From NCBI GenBank assembly GCA_033807695.1, contig CM066301.1, positions 3,906,001-3,970,000 of the forward strand: a DNA stretch of 64,000 nt, in the 5' to 3' direction. The notes beneath the pieces are model-generated. The model had not been told where the DNA came from. It ran no database searches and saw nothing but the letters and a program-made list of their open reading frames with translations. Below, in pieces: positions 54,591 through 64,000 of this stretch. The position numbers and the translations under genes were made by a program. The DNA comes from Daedaleopsis sinensis (Eukaryota > Basidiomycota > Agaricomycetes > Polyporales > Polyporaceae). Position 1 is the stretch's first letter. Each line of letters begins with the position of its first letter.

Positions 54591-57082
54591 ATCGGATGCT
54601 TCTCGGTCAGTCGGTCAGAGGTCAGGATCTTCAAGTTCGTGTGCGCGCAGTCTTGTACGACGTCACTGGTACTGGTAGGTTAGGTTTAGAATTTCCGACG
54701 AAGGTTGTAAGGGGGATCGGCGTTGCAACCAGCTGGAACAAGAGACGACGATGAGGGCGAAAGCAGAGAAGGCGGTCGAGGGGGAGGAGGAGGAGGTCGG
54801 ATGATCACTGGCGAGTCGCGCGCCCAGACACGCCACCACAGCATGTCCCGACCCGAGTGTCGGTGATCGTGCTAGCGGTTGGCGCTCCGTCATGACCAAA
54901 TCGAGCACCCGCCCGCGCACCGTCTCGCTGCCGGTGCGCGTCCCGATATGGCAGCTGAGTAGGAACATCCGTTGCTCTTGGCGCCTGTCGGGCTGGGGCG
55001 GTTAACTGGGTTGTACTGGGTCCGTTCCTGGTGGTGGCATGGTCTTGTATCACGCGTTAACTGCACCGTCAATGCGGGAGGGCACCCAAGCTTGAGACTC
55101 TGTGTCAAGCTACGGGATGGTGAGAATAGCGCTCTGACTAACTGTGCCATAATGCTATCAGTGAGACGTACTCGCTTGGCGTTAACCATGCACAGTCGCG
55201 GGGGCACTCTGGGAGAGAATGAGCAGCCGGCTGGGCTGCCTCCTTATATTCACGGCTCATTCTAGGTCAACGACGAGCTGCTCCGAGCTTCTCGGCGCTG
55301 CGCCTGTCAAGTGCCACTGCGCGCCCACCACATGCATATGTCAAGAGAAGCCTGGCGGGCATCGCAGTGGAGGGGCAGGCGACGCGTAACAACGTGCTGT
55401 ATTGCAGCCATCGAATGTGCGCAATTATGTATGTATGTGCTGATGTTCAGTCTCGCGGCAGGAATGGATCAGTCTCGCTTGCGTGCCCTATCTCTGATGC
55501 ACGCTCCGGTAATACCGAGCCTGGACTAAAGCACACGCAATTTCACGTATTTGACTTGAGGTCTGGGTAATTGCACTCAATCTGCACAGCTCTCCGACGT
55601 ACGATACGTCCGGAGTACGCTAGAAGGACACTCGCCAGGCCGCCCTGTGAATCACTTCGCGGAACCGCAGGGAAGAAGTTGCGAAGGAAGAAGTGGACAG
55701 GGACCCGCATGGACCGCGCTCCCCGTGGCAGAACAAGACCCGTTTGGGCACCTTTGGCGCCGGTGTGTGGCAGGGAGAGTCGCGCCGAGGCGAAGAGAGG
55801 ACGGGGTTGACACGGAGGATGATGCGGTGGTGATGCTGGCGGGAAGAAGGAGGTACGCTGTCCGAACCGGGCCGCGGTCGCACGCACAAGAGCGTCCGTG
55901 CTGAACGTTAACCTCGGGGAACGCGACTTGCGGCACGTACGGGGACGCGTCGTTGTGCAGCCATACGTCAGCGCTGTGTTCCTGCGGCGGATGTGCGCGA
56001 CAAAACGCGTCGAACGCGCAGGGAAACGCGTCGGCGGACGGGGTGACGCGTCGGTGGCTGCCCGCCGGGCATCCCACACTAGTACGTACACGCCCGAGCA
56101 TATGGCGACAGAGTGACGTCTGCTGCAGCGCATCAGGCCACGGTCCCAGAGGGTCTCAGGCGCGATATGCTCTCGAAAACGTCGGTGATCGCTGGGGCGT
56201 TCCTGGGCGTGGGGCCGGGGACGTCGGGGGCTGGAGAACGATTTGCAACGGGCCGGGGAGCAGAGAAGTCTGACATGGACGGCGGGCGGCGGATGGAGCA
56301 GGGCGCAGCGTGCGGGTGATAGAGGCGAGAAGACGGTTAGTTTTGGATACATTGTACATGTAGCAAGACAAGGTGCGCATCCACGCCACGGTGCGGAGGA
56401 AGAAGGGGGCCCGGACGAACAAGAAGGCGTGGCGGCGGAGGCAATCCGCGTTGTCTGCCGTCGCTCAACGTTGTGTAGCAACACCAGCGATGCAGTCTAG
56501 GACGGTCGGACGACGTTCCTGTAAACGTTTCCTGCCAAGTCTGAGCAAACCCCGCACGATAATACCGATAGCCTCCATTGTACAAGCGACTAGTTGATCC
56601 AGTGTGCGATCACTGCGTCGCCGTCAAGACATCAGGCGCTATGACGTGAGGGGCGTGGTACCCCGTCTCTGCATCTCGCCTGCACACAGCAGCGTGCTCG
56701 TCCAGCTGCATGTAGAGAGGCAGACGATACATACACGTTGGGAGCGGAAGGAGGCACATTTTGCACGAAAGGGCAGACTGCAAGCTACAGAAAGGTGGGA
56801 GGAGGACGAGGCGCGGGTCGGGCGTCTGCGAGGAGCGAATGATGGGCTAGCGCTTTGGGAACCTTCACACTTCACATCGGATTGTCCCAGCGATTGCCCA
56901 CGTATAAATTCTTTGTAGTCCGCGCTCTCTCCCCTTTCTCCTCGTCGTCTGCGGCAGGCAGTCGTACACGTTGACCAGATACCCTCCGACTCCGTCCCCG
57001 TCGTTGTCGCTCAGTCTTCGTCGTCGTCGCCGACGCCCACCACTCTCCAGGACATTCGCCTTCTCGCCCGAGCCGTGTCGTC
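54591..57082. other. 2.5 kb intergenic region without a recognised gene
   Basis: Between guanine deaminase (-) and the Ser-rich protein (+). A 313-codon minus-strand frame at 55543-56484 starts with GTG, has no domain and looks GC-driven. A tRNA-like A-box near 55108-55150 (minus strand) has no matching arms. TGTATGTATG repeats occur near 55427-55440. Confidence 0.45.
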
Positions 57083-57965
57083 ATGCCATCTCTCCGCCGC
57101 GCCCTCTCTTCTCCTTCAGTCAGGTCCTCTCCCTACACCTATCCTACTACCTCCAGCCCAACCGGTCACGCGACTCGCGCAGGCGGCCACCAGCCACGCA
57201 GGTCCTCGGGCTCCGAGACGACCGGTCGTCGCGTCCTCGCCGACCTCGACTGGTGGCTGGTCCAGGATGGTCAGTACGAAGTTGCTGGCCCTGCGGGGGA
57301 GGCCTCAGAGGACGGGGATGCGGCGGAGAATGAGCAGGTTCGTACGCTTGGCGCGAATGTCGCGTCCGAGGACAACGTCCCAGTGGCCCCAGCCCCTGTG
57401 GCAGCGACGACCACGTTCGCTGCCGGTCTAATGGGCGGAGGCTACGAAGACGAGATCATCTCGAGCCCCCTTTGGGATGTGTCCACGGATAGCTCGCTTG
57501 GGTTGGGCTCCCCGGAGGTCTGTTGACCTCCTCGCACGCTATTGCTCGTATGACTGACCGCCAGGCACCTTCTCACAGCCTCTGATGCCCTCTCCTCTTC
57601 CACAATTCGCGGCCTTGTCAATCGCTCCGCGGACACCACTTCGCAGGCACGCGTCCGAGTCCTCTCAGTCGTCTGTGGATAGCACCCCCGAGTTCGGCTC
57701 GCTGTTCCCATTACCGACCTACATGGATCTCTTCCGTCCGGCTGCGCCCGCGTACCCTTCCGTGTTTGCGTCCAGCCTCGCTGCGCGTCGCCCTGCCGGC
57801 CGTGCTCCTGCACTCGCCTCCCGGTCCGTCAGCTACTCGGCCGTCGAGTTCCAATTGTCCACCGCTCGGCTCCTTGATGACCGCTTCGATGACATCGTTC
57901 CGTCGCCTCCTCCCTTCTTCTCTTCCACGATGGGCGATAGCGACACGGACGACCTGTTCTATTAG
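57083..57965 (+). CDS. Ser/Pro-rich protein of unknown function
   Basis: Two exons joined across an intron of about 70 nt (after LGSPE) give ~270 residues. The N-terminus MPSLRRALSSPSVRSSPY is Ser/Arg rich. RRSSGSETTGRRVLADLDWW follows and has a tight LADLDWW motif that I associate with a family of agaricomycete proteins of unknown role. DEIISSPLWDVSTDSSLGLG comes next, and PLPTYMDLFRPAAPAYPS and MGDSDTDDLFY at the end may be short linear motifs. No membrane helix or catalytic signature is seen. Multiple Ser/Pro sites suggest a phosphorylated, disordered regulator (inference). Antisense frames are open but lack these patterns. Confidence 0.7.
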
Positions 57966-59615
57966 ACAGGTCGAGTGTGCCGACTTTGGCCTGGATCGGT
58001 GTCCAGCGTATCGCGCGTTGTGGATGAAAAAAAGCGTCGCATCAATACGCACACACCGCCGGCCCTCGCCCTTTAACGTCCCCTTATCTCCTCACGAGCC
58101 GTTGAATATCCCCGGGCATTCCGAACTACTCATGTTGTGCAGCCCATTGGATCGGCTCGTTGTACGACGGCGCGTGTTGTCCATCCCAGTGTCCCTGGTT
58201 GACGACGAGGACGACCACGCTCCTCCATCTCCCATACATCCTCTCACATATCTTTCCTTGCATCCTCATCTCAGCTCTCATCTCATCTATGGCACTCGCA
58301 TAGGCGAGCAGCCACGCATGCATATCCGTCTCATCTCAGGACACTGTAATTCTGCAATTTGTTTCGCCGCACACAACCACTTCACCGGCCTCGTCAACGC
58401 ATCGTTCACTTCCGTTCCCGTCGTGTCCCTAACGCCTCACGATCACGTCCCACGTCCCCCACGTACGACTGCTTGATCCTCACGATGCCCACGACGTGCC
58501 CGTGACGAACGTACGAACGCGCGCACCCGGCTCCTGTGTTCATTGTTCCCTCCCCGCATCCCGAATGCCCTCACGGTCTCCGTTCGTTCCGAGACCGCGG
58601 CGGCGCCCTGTTCAATGTTGTGCCCGAGTTGTTCTCTCTCCTCTCTCTCATCCCTGTAACGACTAGACATGCCTCCCTCTGCCTGTTCCCGTACCCGTAT
58701 CGGTCCTGCTGTCCTAGCGTTGTTGTTGCTCTCCACCACCCCATCCCCGTCCAAACAAGTACTTACCCCCATACGGCCACCCATTACTTACTTAACCTTT
58801 AACGCTTCCCTCCCCCCTTCTGAATCGCCCTGTTGTAGTTGGCTCGATCGTCAACGCCTTCCCCCCACGCCACGCCACGTCGCGCGCGCGGCCCCCTCTG
58901 TCTGACTCTGAAACGCTTCCCCTTGTCTCGTCTCGTCTCTGGCCCGATGTAACGCTCTCGACGACCTTTTACGACCGAAAAGCCCCCTGCGAGCCCCAGT
59001 GCAAGCTGCCAGCCTCGAGGGGGTTAGTCGCCGCGCCGTGTGCGCTGCACACACGGCCGGGCGCGATGTACATAGCACGCTCTACGTATACGTGTACGTA
59101 CGCGTACATTCTCAGCAGCCGCTCCGAGTGCAACGAGAGTGTTTTGTAGCAGCGTTGTGCGTGCGTGTGCGTGCAAGCTATATTCGCCCCAGCAGGTAAG
59201 TATTCAGTATAATCAACACTGCGTAGTACACGCGAACCAAGCGATACTGGTACTGACTCCCGCCTCCTAACACTAGTGGTAGCGCTAGATCGCGTATAGG
59301 TCCCCCCTCCCGCGCCCGCCGCGCCCGCGCCATATACATCGTGGCAGACGGGAAGATGCTCGATGCTCGATGCTCGATGCACGGCGCCGTGCCCCCCGGA
59401 CCGACCGTCGTCGCAGTACGTCGGCCCCGCGCGAGCACACCCGCGGTCGCGGTCGCGCATCCTCGCCGCACCCCCAGTGCCCCAGTGCCCACCCACCGAT
59501 CGATATCGCGGGCAGCAGACAGACCGCGGGGTGCGGACACCCGGACGGACGGTCGTGGCGTGGCGTACGTGCCGGCGCGCCGGCGCCAACGTCAGAGTCG
59601 GCGAGAAAGTTTAAG
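57966..59615. other. Convergent intergenic region
   Basis: 1.65 kb between two 3' ends. Contains a TACG-type repeat near 59085-59110 and three GATGCTC units at 59355-59375. No gene recognised; part may be long 3' UTR. Confidence 0.45.
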
Positions 59616-61596
59616 TCATCTGTACACGCCGCCGACCATGGACGGCCCGGAGACTTTGCTCCAGGGGGACGGCGCGAGGCGGGCGTACCGGTTCTCGACG
59701 CGCGCCGCGTCCGGGGACCGCGGCGGGGGCGCGCGTGCGGGCGCTTTCTGGGGGTAGGGGTTCGCGTGCGCGTGCGCGTGCGCGTGGGGGGGATGGGAGG
59801 CCGGATGGTGCGCTTTTGTGCTCTGCGGGGGCGGGGGCCCCGGGGGCTGGCCGTGGCGCGCTTTCCACCTATTGCGGATCGAGAGCGAGCGGGCGAGGAG
59901 CTGGGGGAGCGCGCACGGCGTGAGTGTGAGTCGGGAACAGATGCACGAGAGAGAGGAGAGCGGGGAGGGAGGGAGAGGAGAGCGGGGAGGGACACATACC
60001 GCGTCCTTGTCGATGCCGTCGGCGATGGTCTTGATGATGTTGTCGACGACGGACTTGTGGTTCCCGTGCGGCTTGTCGTCGCGGAAGCGCATCATGCGCC
60101 AGTGCTCGCCGGCGACGTCCCAGTGCACCTCGACGATGCGGTCGTCGAGCTGCTCGTTCGACGTCTTCATCCTGTGCGCCGAGGGCGGCAGCGATAACGG
60201 CAGAGGCGTTGACGTTGATGGTGGAGAACGGTGTGTCAGCTCGGTCGCGCTATCATGCACGAAGGTATAACCGACCTCTCCCATTCGTCATCCTCGACAT
60301 GCATGACGTCGTAGAGCTCGTAGCGCGAGTCGCCGCACCAGACGTGCAGCTCGAAGATGGGCTTCGTCTGCAAGTCCGGCGCGTCCGTCTTGCCCGGCGT
60401 AGGGGGAAACCGCAGCACCAGCTTGAAGTCGATGGAGTTCTCCGATGGCGGCTTCCACTTCAGACTAGAAATTTTTGAGAGTGAACTTTAGCGCGAATGA
60501 CTCGGTCTTCTCGTGCGAAGCAGCCCTACATGTTCGGGTCGGTGCCAGGCGCGTACGGCGTGCTCACGCAAGTGTAGACCAGGCCGTCGTTTCCGTGCTG
60601 CAGTGCGGGGATTTCGATGTTGAACACGTCTTCGACGTGATACGAAAACTTCACGTCCTTGACCTTGAACCTGGGACGCGGGTGAGTACGAACCGGTTGA
60701 CGTACAACGAATTTTGGGCGCACTCGAATGGCTGGTGCAGTGCCATATGTGGGAGGTCCTCCATCATCTTCTGGTAAGGTTTGTACATCCACTCCTTCAG
60801 CCGCTGCATGAGTATACCGCGTGTTAGCTGGATCCGGCCCCGCGACGCATACAAGCTCGAGTGGAAGGAGGCACGTACGCCGTAACGCTTATCAAGCGTC
60901 CTGGACATCACGTATTGTGCGTCCACAACTAGACAGTCGAATGCCAGATAACGCAAGGTTTCCTGAACCGGAAGGTAGCACGCACGCGAAGGCAGGTCAG
61001 CGGACGAGCGGTGGCGAGCAGGGACGAATTCACAAACTTGCTTGGTGCGCGGGTCGAGGTCAATGACAAGCTCCCCGTCGACTAGCGTATCTCTGAGCGG
61101 TCGATGCGGATCCTCATGGTGAGGAAAGTAGAGCCCGGTAAGCTCGCGATAGGTGTTGTGGCGGTCGATCTGGGGTGCATGGGCACAAGAGCGTGACACG
61201 GATGGGGCGCGGGACTCACAAGGTAGACTGCCTGGCCGCCTTCCGGGTCTGCTTGGACGAGGAGCAGTACCCGAATGCCGTCGGACTTCTCAGCAACCCA
61301 ATAGCTGCACACAAATCGGAATGAATTCATGGAGCGCGCGCATGTATACACAAGGATGAACACGTACTCTTGGGCCTCCAACTTCTCCATGTCCTTGGCC
61401 GCAAAGCTGACAGGTTGGCTGCCGGGAAAGCTGGCACACACATGCGTTCACTGACTGTTGCAGGCATAGATAGAGGTGCGCCACCGTACCGTTCATTCTC
61501 GAGTTTGCAGAGCGTTGCGACATGTCGTTTGAGCCAACGTTCCTGCACCGAATTGTGCGGAACGATGTTGCCTGGGAGGTCAGGTATTCGGGGCAT
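59616..61596 (-). CDS. CEG1: mRNA capping enzyme, guanylyltransferase subunit (CEG1)
   Basis: Transfers GMP to the 5' diphosphate end of nascent mRNA in the nucleus. About nine exons from the ATG at 61596. All nucleotidyltransferase motifs are visible: motif I EKSDGIR (catalytic Lys), DGELVIDLDP (III), YLAFDCLVVD (IIIa), DGLVYTCV (IV), LKWKPPSENSIDFKL (V) and MRFRDDKPHGNHKSVVDNI (VI in the OB fold). HPFE-type linker sequences (QPFEFKVKDVKFSYHVEDVF) connect the domains. The C-terminus carries an extra ~80-residue Pro/His/Ala-rich tail (PPHAHAHAHANPYPQKAPAR) beyond motif VI, not needed for catalysis. The RNA triphosphatase is a separate protein in fungi and is not seen here. Confidence 0.95.
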
Positions 61597-62022
61597 GGGT
61601 CGGCAGCAGATGGCAGCAGAGGAGAGAGGAGAAGTGCTTTAGCTGAGGAGCTCAAAGGGGACAGAACACGTACAGGTCTACACCAGAGCACGCTGTGACA
61701 CGAAGCACATGATCTTTAGCCGGATGAAGAAGGTGCGGTCACACGTCCTCGTGCCGAATTCAGTCACTCTTGCTTCCAAAGTCAAATGAGTCGAACCTTC
61801 AGACGCGCATCCGCAAATCAGTGCAGGGCTAGGCAGGGCGGTGGTCGTTGTTTTCTCGCAGTCCACTCAATTGCCAAAGAACCCAAGGAGACACGCGGCA
61901 GGGTGTTTTGGGGCTCATTCGTTCGTTTTCTTATCGTGTGCGGTAGATTACAAGGGAAGAAAAATGAAGACATGTACAACACAGCGCTGTGCAAAACGAC
62001 GACCGACTTCGCTCCCATACTC
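61597..62022. promoter_or_regulatory. Promoter region of CEG1, 3' side of SKP1
   Basis: 426 bp between two minus-strand genes. No TATA box or gene recognised. Confidence 0.4.
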
Positions 62023-62831
62023 TTAACGATCCTCAGCCCATTCCTGAGAACCAGCGGGTCAGTACTGCATGATAACGAATCAGACAAGAGTAACACTTAC
62101 GTTCTCCTTCTTGATTTGGGCCTGCCGTGCAAAGAACGTGTAAGGGGACGAGGACAAGGTGGTAGAAGGACAGAGTGTGCACATACCTCCTCCTCAGGGG
62201 TGAAGTCGTTAACAATGTTGAAGAGCTTCCGGATCTCCTCAGGCGTCTTGCCCTTGATCATGTTCGCGACCGTCTTGCAGCCAACGTCCCTGCGGATCGC
62301 AGCGCGTCAGCACGCCTGCACACGGACTGGATCGCAGGAAACCGTGCTCACAAGAGGGGCTTGATGTCGAGGTAGTTCGCGGCGAGGATGATCTCGAAGA
62401 GCATCTCCTGGTCCACGGTGATGAACTTCTGGTCCCACTCGCTGATGTCCGTCGTCCGCTTGCGGGTCTCGTCCTGGCTCTGCTCAGAGTCCGCCGCGGG
62501 GAGCGGCTCACCCCGGTGGTGTTCGCAGTACTCGAGGACCTGAAAGGCGGCGTGCGTCAGATACCAGGAGCGCAGGGGGCGGAAGGCCATGTCGACACAA
62601 TGCCACTCACCTTCTTCAGGACGCTGGACGAGACGTTCGGGAGCGGAATCGGCTGGTCGCTCTCACCGACATCTACACAACGACGAGGAAGAAAACTGTC
62701 AGCACCGCGCAGAGCCGTGATTTATGGAGGTGTGGCGTACCCTCGAGCATGTTCTTGATGAGTACACTGCGCTCGGCGACTTCCTTGTCGACGACAAACT
62801 GCTCGTTATCGGAGGTGACGAGGAGAACCAT
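62023..62831 (-). CDS. SKP1: SKP1, SCF ubiquitin-ligase adaptor
   Basis: Links cullin to F-box proteins. About six exons encode ~165 residues. Start [20 protein letters not shown], then [33 protein letters not shown] with HHRGEP, the central [59 protein letters not shown], and finally, after two short introns, QIKKENEWAEDR, the canonical SKP1 C-terminus that contacts the F-box. It lies head-to-head with bL27m, 244 bp apart, and is a potential partner of the F-box protein at 5350-6624. Confidence 0.97.
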
Positions 62832-63075
62832 GGTGGACGAGTGTGTTAGCGGAGAGTCGGGAGGGGGCGATGGTGGGTAGATGAAAGCGAGATGCGGAGT
62901 CGCGCGTACTTGGGCGTACTTAGATACTCGATTACATAAGCACGAGCGCTGCGCAAGGGTGGCACAAAGCGCGCCTGAACAGTGAGTACCTTGAAAGCTG
63001 CTGCCTTGTGGCCCTACCACTCACTTCCGAATCCTTCCTTGTCTTGTCTTCGTCCTCGCACGGGCCTCTGTTACT
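62832..63075. promoter_or_regulatory. Shared divergent promoter, SKP1 / bL27m
   Basis: 244 bp between two start codons on opposite strands; a compact bidirectional promoter is likely. No TATA box stands out. Confidence 0.5.
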
Positions 63076-63732
63076 ATGTCTCTCCAGGCCATGTGGCGAT
63101 GTGCGGATATCCTGCATAGTCCGTTCAGGATAGCCGGTGAGTAACCCTGACTCGAACACGCCCTGCGTTCTGAATTGGTATCCGCCCAATGTGTCCGTCA
63201 CAGGTTTAGGCCAGGTCCGCACGGCCACGAAGCGTGCTGGCGGCACCGTGTCCAACCACGGAGGCTCCCCCGGAAAGCGGCTCGGCGTGAAGAAGTTCTC
63301 AGGTGCGCGCTGCGGTGCTGCTAGCTTTGTCCCGCCGCTCACGCACGCCGCCCCCTCCCCCTCCCCCATACCACGCAGATGAGTATGTCATTCCCGGAAA
63401 CATCCTCGTGCGCCAGCGCGGCACGGTCTTCCACCCCGGACAGCACGTACGTCCCCCGCTTGTACGCCCTTCTTTTGTGTGCACTGGCCAACGGGCTTGT
63501 CCAGGTGAAAATGGGGCGCGACCACACGCTGTACGCGACCGTCCCCGGGTTCGTGCGCTTCTACAAGATGCCGGGCTCGCGCGCGGACCGCAAGTTCATC
63601 GGTGTTGTCTTGAACAAGGGCGAGAAGCTCCCTCGCGACGAGACTGTGCGCGGCCGGAGTCGGTTCTTTGGGCTCGTCGACCTGAACGCTTTGACCAAGG
63701 AGCCCACAATACAAGCGACAGCGTCAACATGA
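63076..63732 (+). CDS. MRPL27: Mitochondrial large-subunit ribosomal protein bL27m
   Basis: Four exons from the ATG at 63076. The N-terminus (MSLQAMWRCADILHSPF) is a likely mitochondrial targeting peptide; the second Met (MWRC) could also initiate. The conserved bL27 core reads VRTATKRAGGTVSNHGGSPG, KRLGVKKFSDEYVIPGNILV, RQRGTVFHPGQHVKMGRDHT and LYATVPGFVRFYK. The basic AGG(T/S)xxNxxxSxGKRLGVK segment contacts the peptidyl-transferase centre in bacterial L27. A C-terminal extension (LNKGEKLPRDETVRGRSRFF) is typical of the fungal mitochondrial form. Confidence 0.95.
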
Positions 63733-63946
63733 CATGGACGCACTGTCCCGCAGGCTGGTTCAATGTAGAGATAGCTCCCATTGGCAACCGCGTATCGTAC
63801 ACCGTCATATCCCCTCTAATACTATAGTACTTATGCATGCATGTGGGGAAGCACCCGCCTAAACGCGGTCTTCTAGCTAGGTACACAAGAACAGCACAGG
63901 AGAGCATACACAAAAGCAGAGACAAATTATACATACAGATGAATCT

Positions 63947-64000
63947 TCAGATCCTCGTAGCAGAGATGCCCGCGGCTTGGTAGACGTCGAGTTTACCAGA
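63947..64000 (-). CDS. Possible 3' terminal exon of a gene cut by the window edge
   Basis: On the minus strand the frame SGKLDVYQAAGISATRI runs in from the window end and stops with TGA at 63949-63947. The short stretch has natural amino-acid balance but no family is recognised. It may equally be chance. Confidence 0.3.
   Translation of the reverse strand, partial: SGKLDVYQAAGISATRI

Noticed and set aside
55090..55200. tRNA-like A-box on the minus strand (GTTAGTCAGAGCGC)
   Set aside because: No proper T-arm (GGTTCGAnnCC), mismatched D-stem and acceptor stem; at best a decayed tRNA-derived fragment.
55543..56484. 313-codon minus-strand frame in the 54.6-57 kb gap
   Set aside because: Starts with GTG, has no ATG-led start in context, no splice structure and no recognisable motif.
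5350..62831. Idea of a ubiquitin/SUMO/proteasome gene cluster (F-box, UBC9, PRE2, SKP1)
   Set aside because: The genes are spread over 57 kb among unrelated housekeeping genes on both strands; no cluster logic, probably chance.

Overview
This is a GC-rich eukaryotic chromosome segment with the signature of an agaricomycete (mushroom-forming basidiomycete). Most genes carry several 50-65 nt GT-AG introns and are tightly packed. A predicted secreted haem domain joined to a fungal cellulose-binding module (CBM1) suggests a wood- or litter-degrader, possibly Polyporales; the species cannot be named from sequence alone. There are no bacterial, plasmid, rRNA, tRNA or CRISPR features. Gene models were spliced by eye using donor/acceptor sites, reading phase and family motifs.

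Layout. 0-8 kb: possible 3' end of a gene at the left edge, UDP-glucose 4-epimerase (+), a small acidic protein (-) divergent from the GPI mannosyltransferase GPI10/PIG-B (+), an F-box protein (+) and a Ser/Pro-rich CxxC protein (-). 9.5-16 kb: mitoribosomal protein mS38/COX24 (-), a retropepsin-like protein of unknown role (-), an AA8 cytochrome-CBM1 secreted protein (-), SNU13 (+) and UBC9 (-). 16-28 kb: a SAM-dependent methyltransferase, proteasome subunit PRE2, a Sac2-type phosphoinositide phosphatase and an Erf2-type DHHC palmitoyltransferase, all (+). 28-30 kb: intergenic, with a MITE-like element. 30-34 kb: a large Zn2Cys6 transcription factor (+). 34-40 kb: a gene-poor block. 40-54.6 kb: LIM protein (+), WD40/membrane protein (-), phosphopantetheine adenylyltransferase (-), four-helix membrane protein (-), ATG15-type lipase (+), guanine deaminase (-). 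57-64 kb: a Ser-rich conserved-looking protein (+), mRNA capping enzyme (-), SKP1 (-) divergent from mitoribosomal bL27m (+), and a possible edge fragment (-).

Most genes are housekeeping: sugar-nucleotide and GPI synthesis, splicing, capping, SUMO/ubiquitin/proteasome, CoA and purine metabolism, autophagy. They show no sign of being one pathway. The most unusual signals are very small exons (down to 9 nt, splitting a CBM1), a GC-AG intron, a retropepsin-like fold whose catalytic Asp-Thr/Ser-Gly triplet appears to be lost, a MITE with 28 bp perfect terminal repeats, and repeat inserts inside otherwise conserved proteins.
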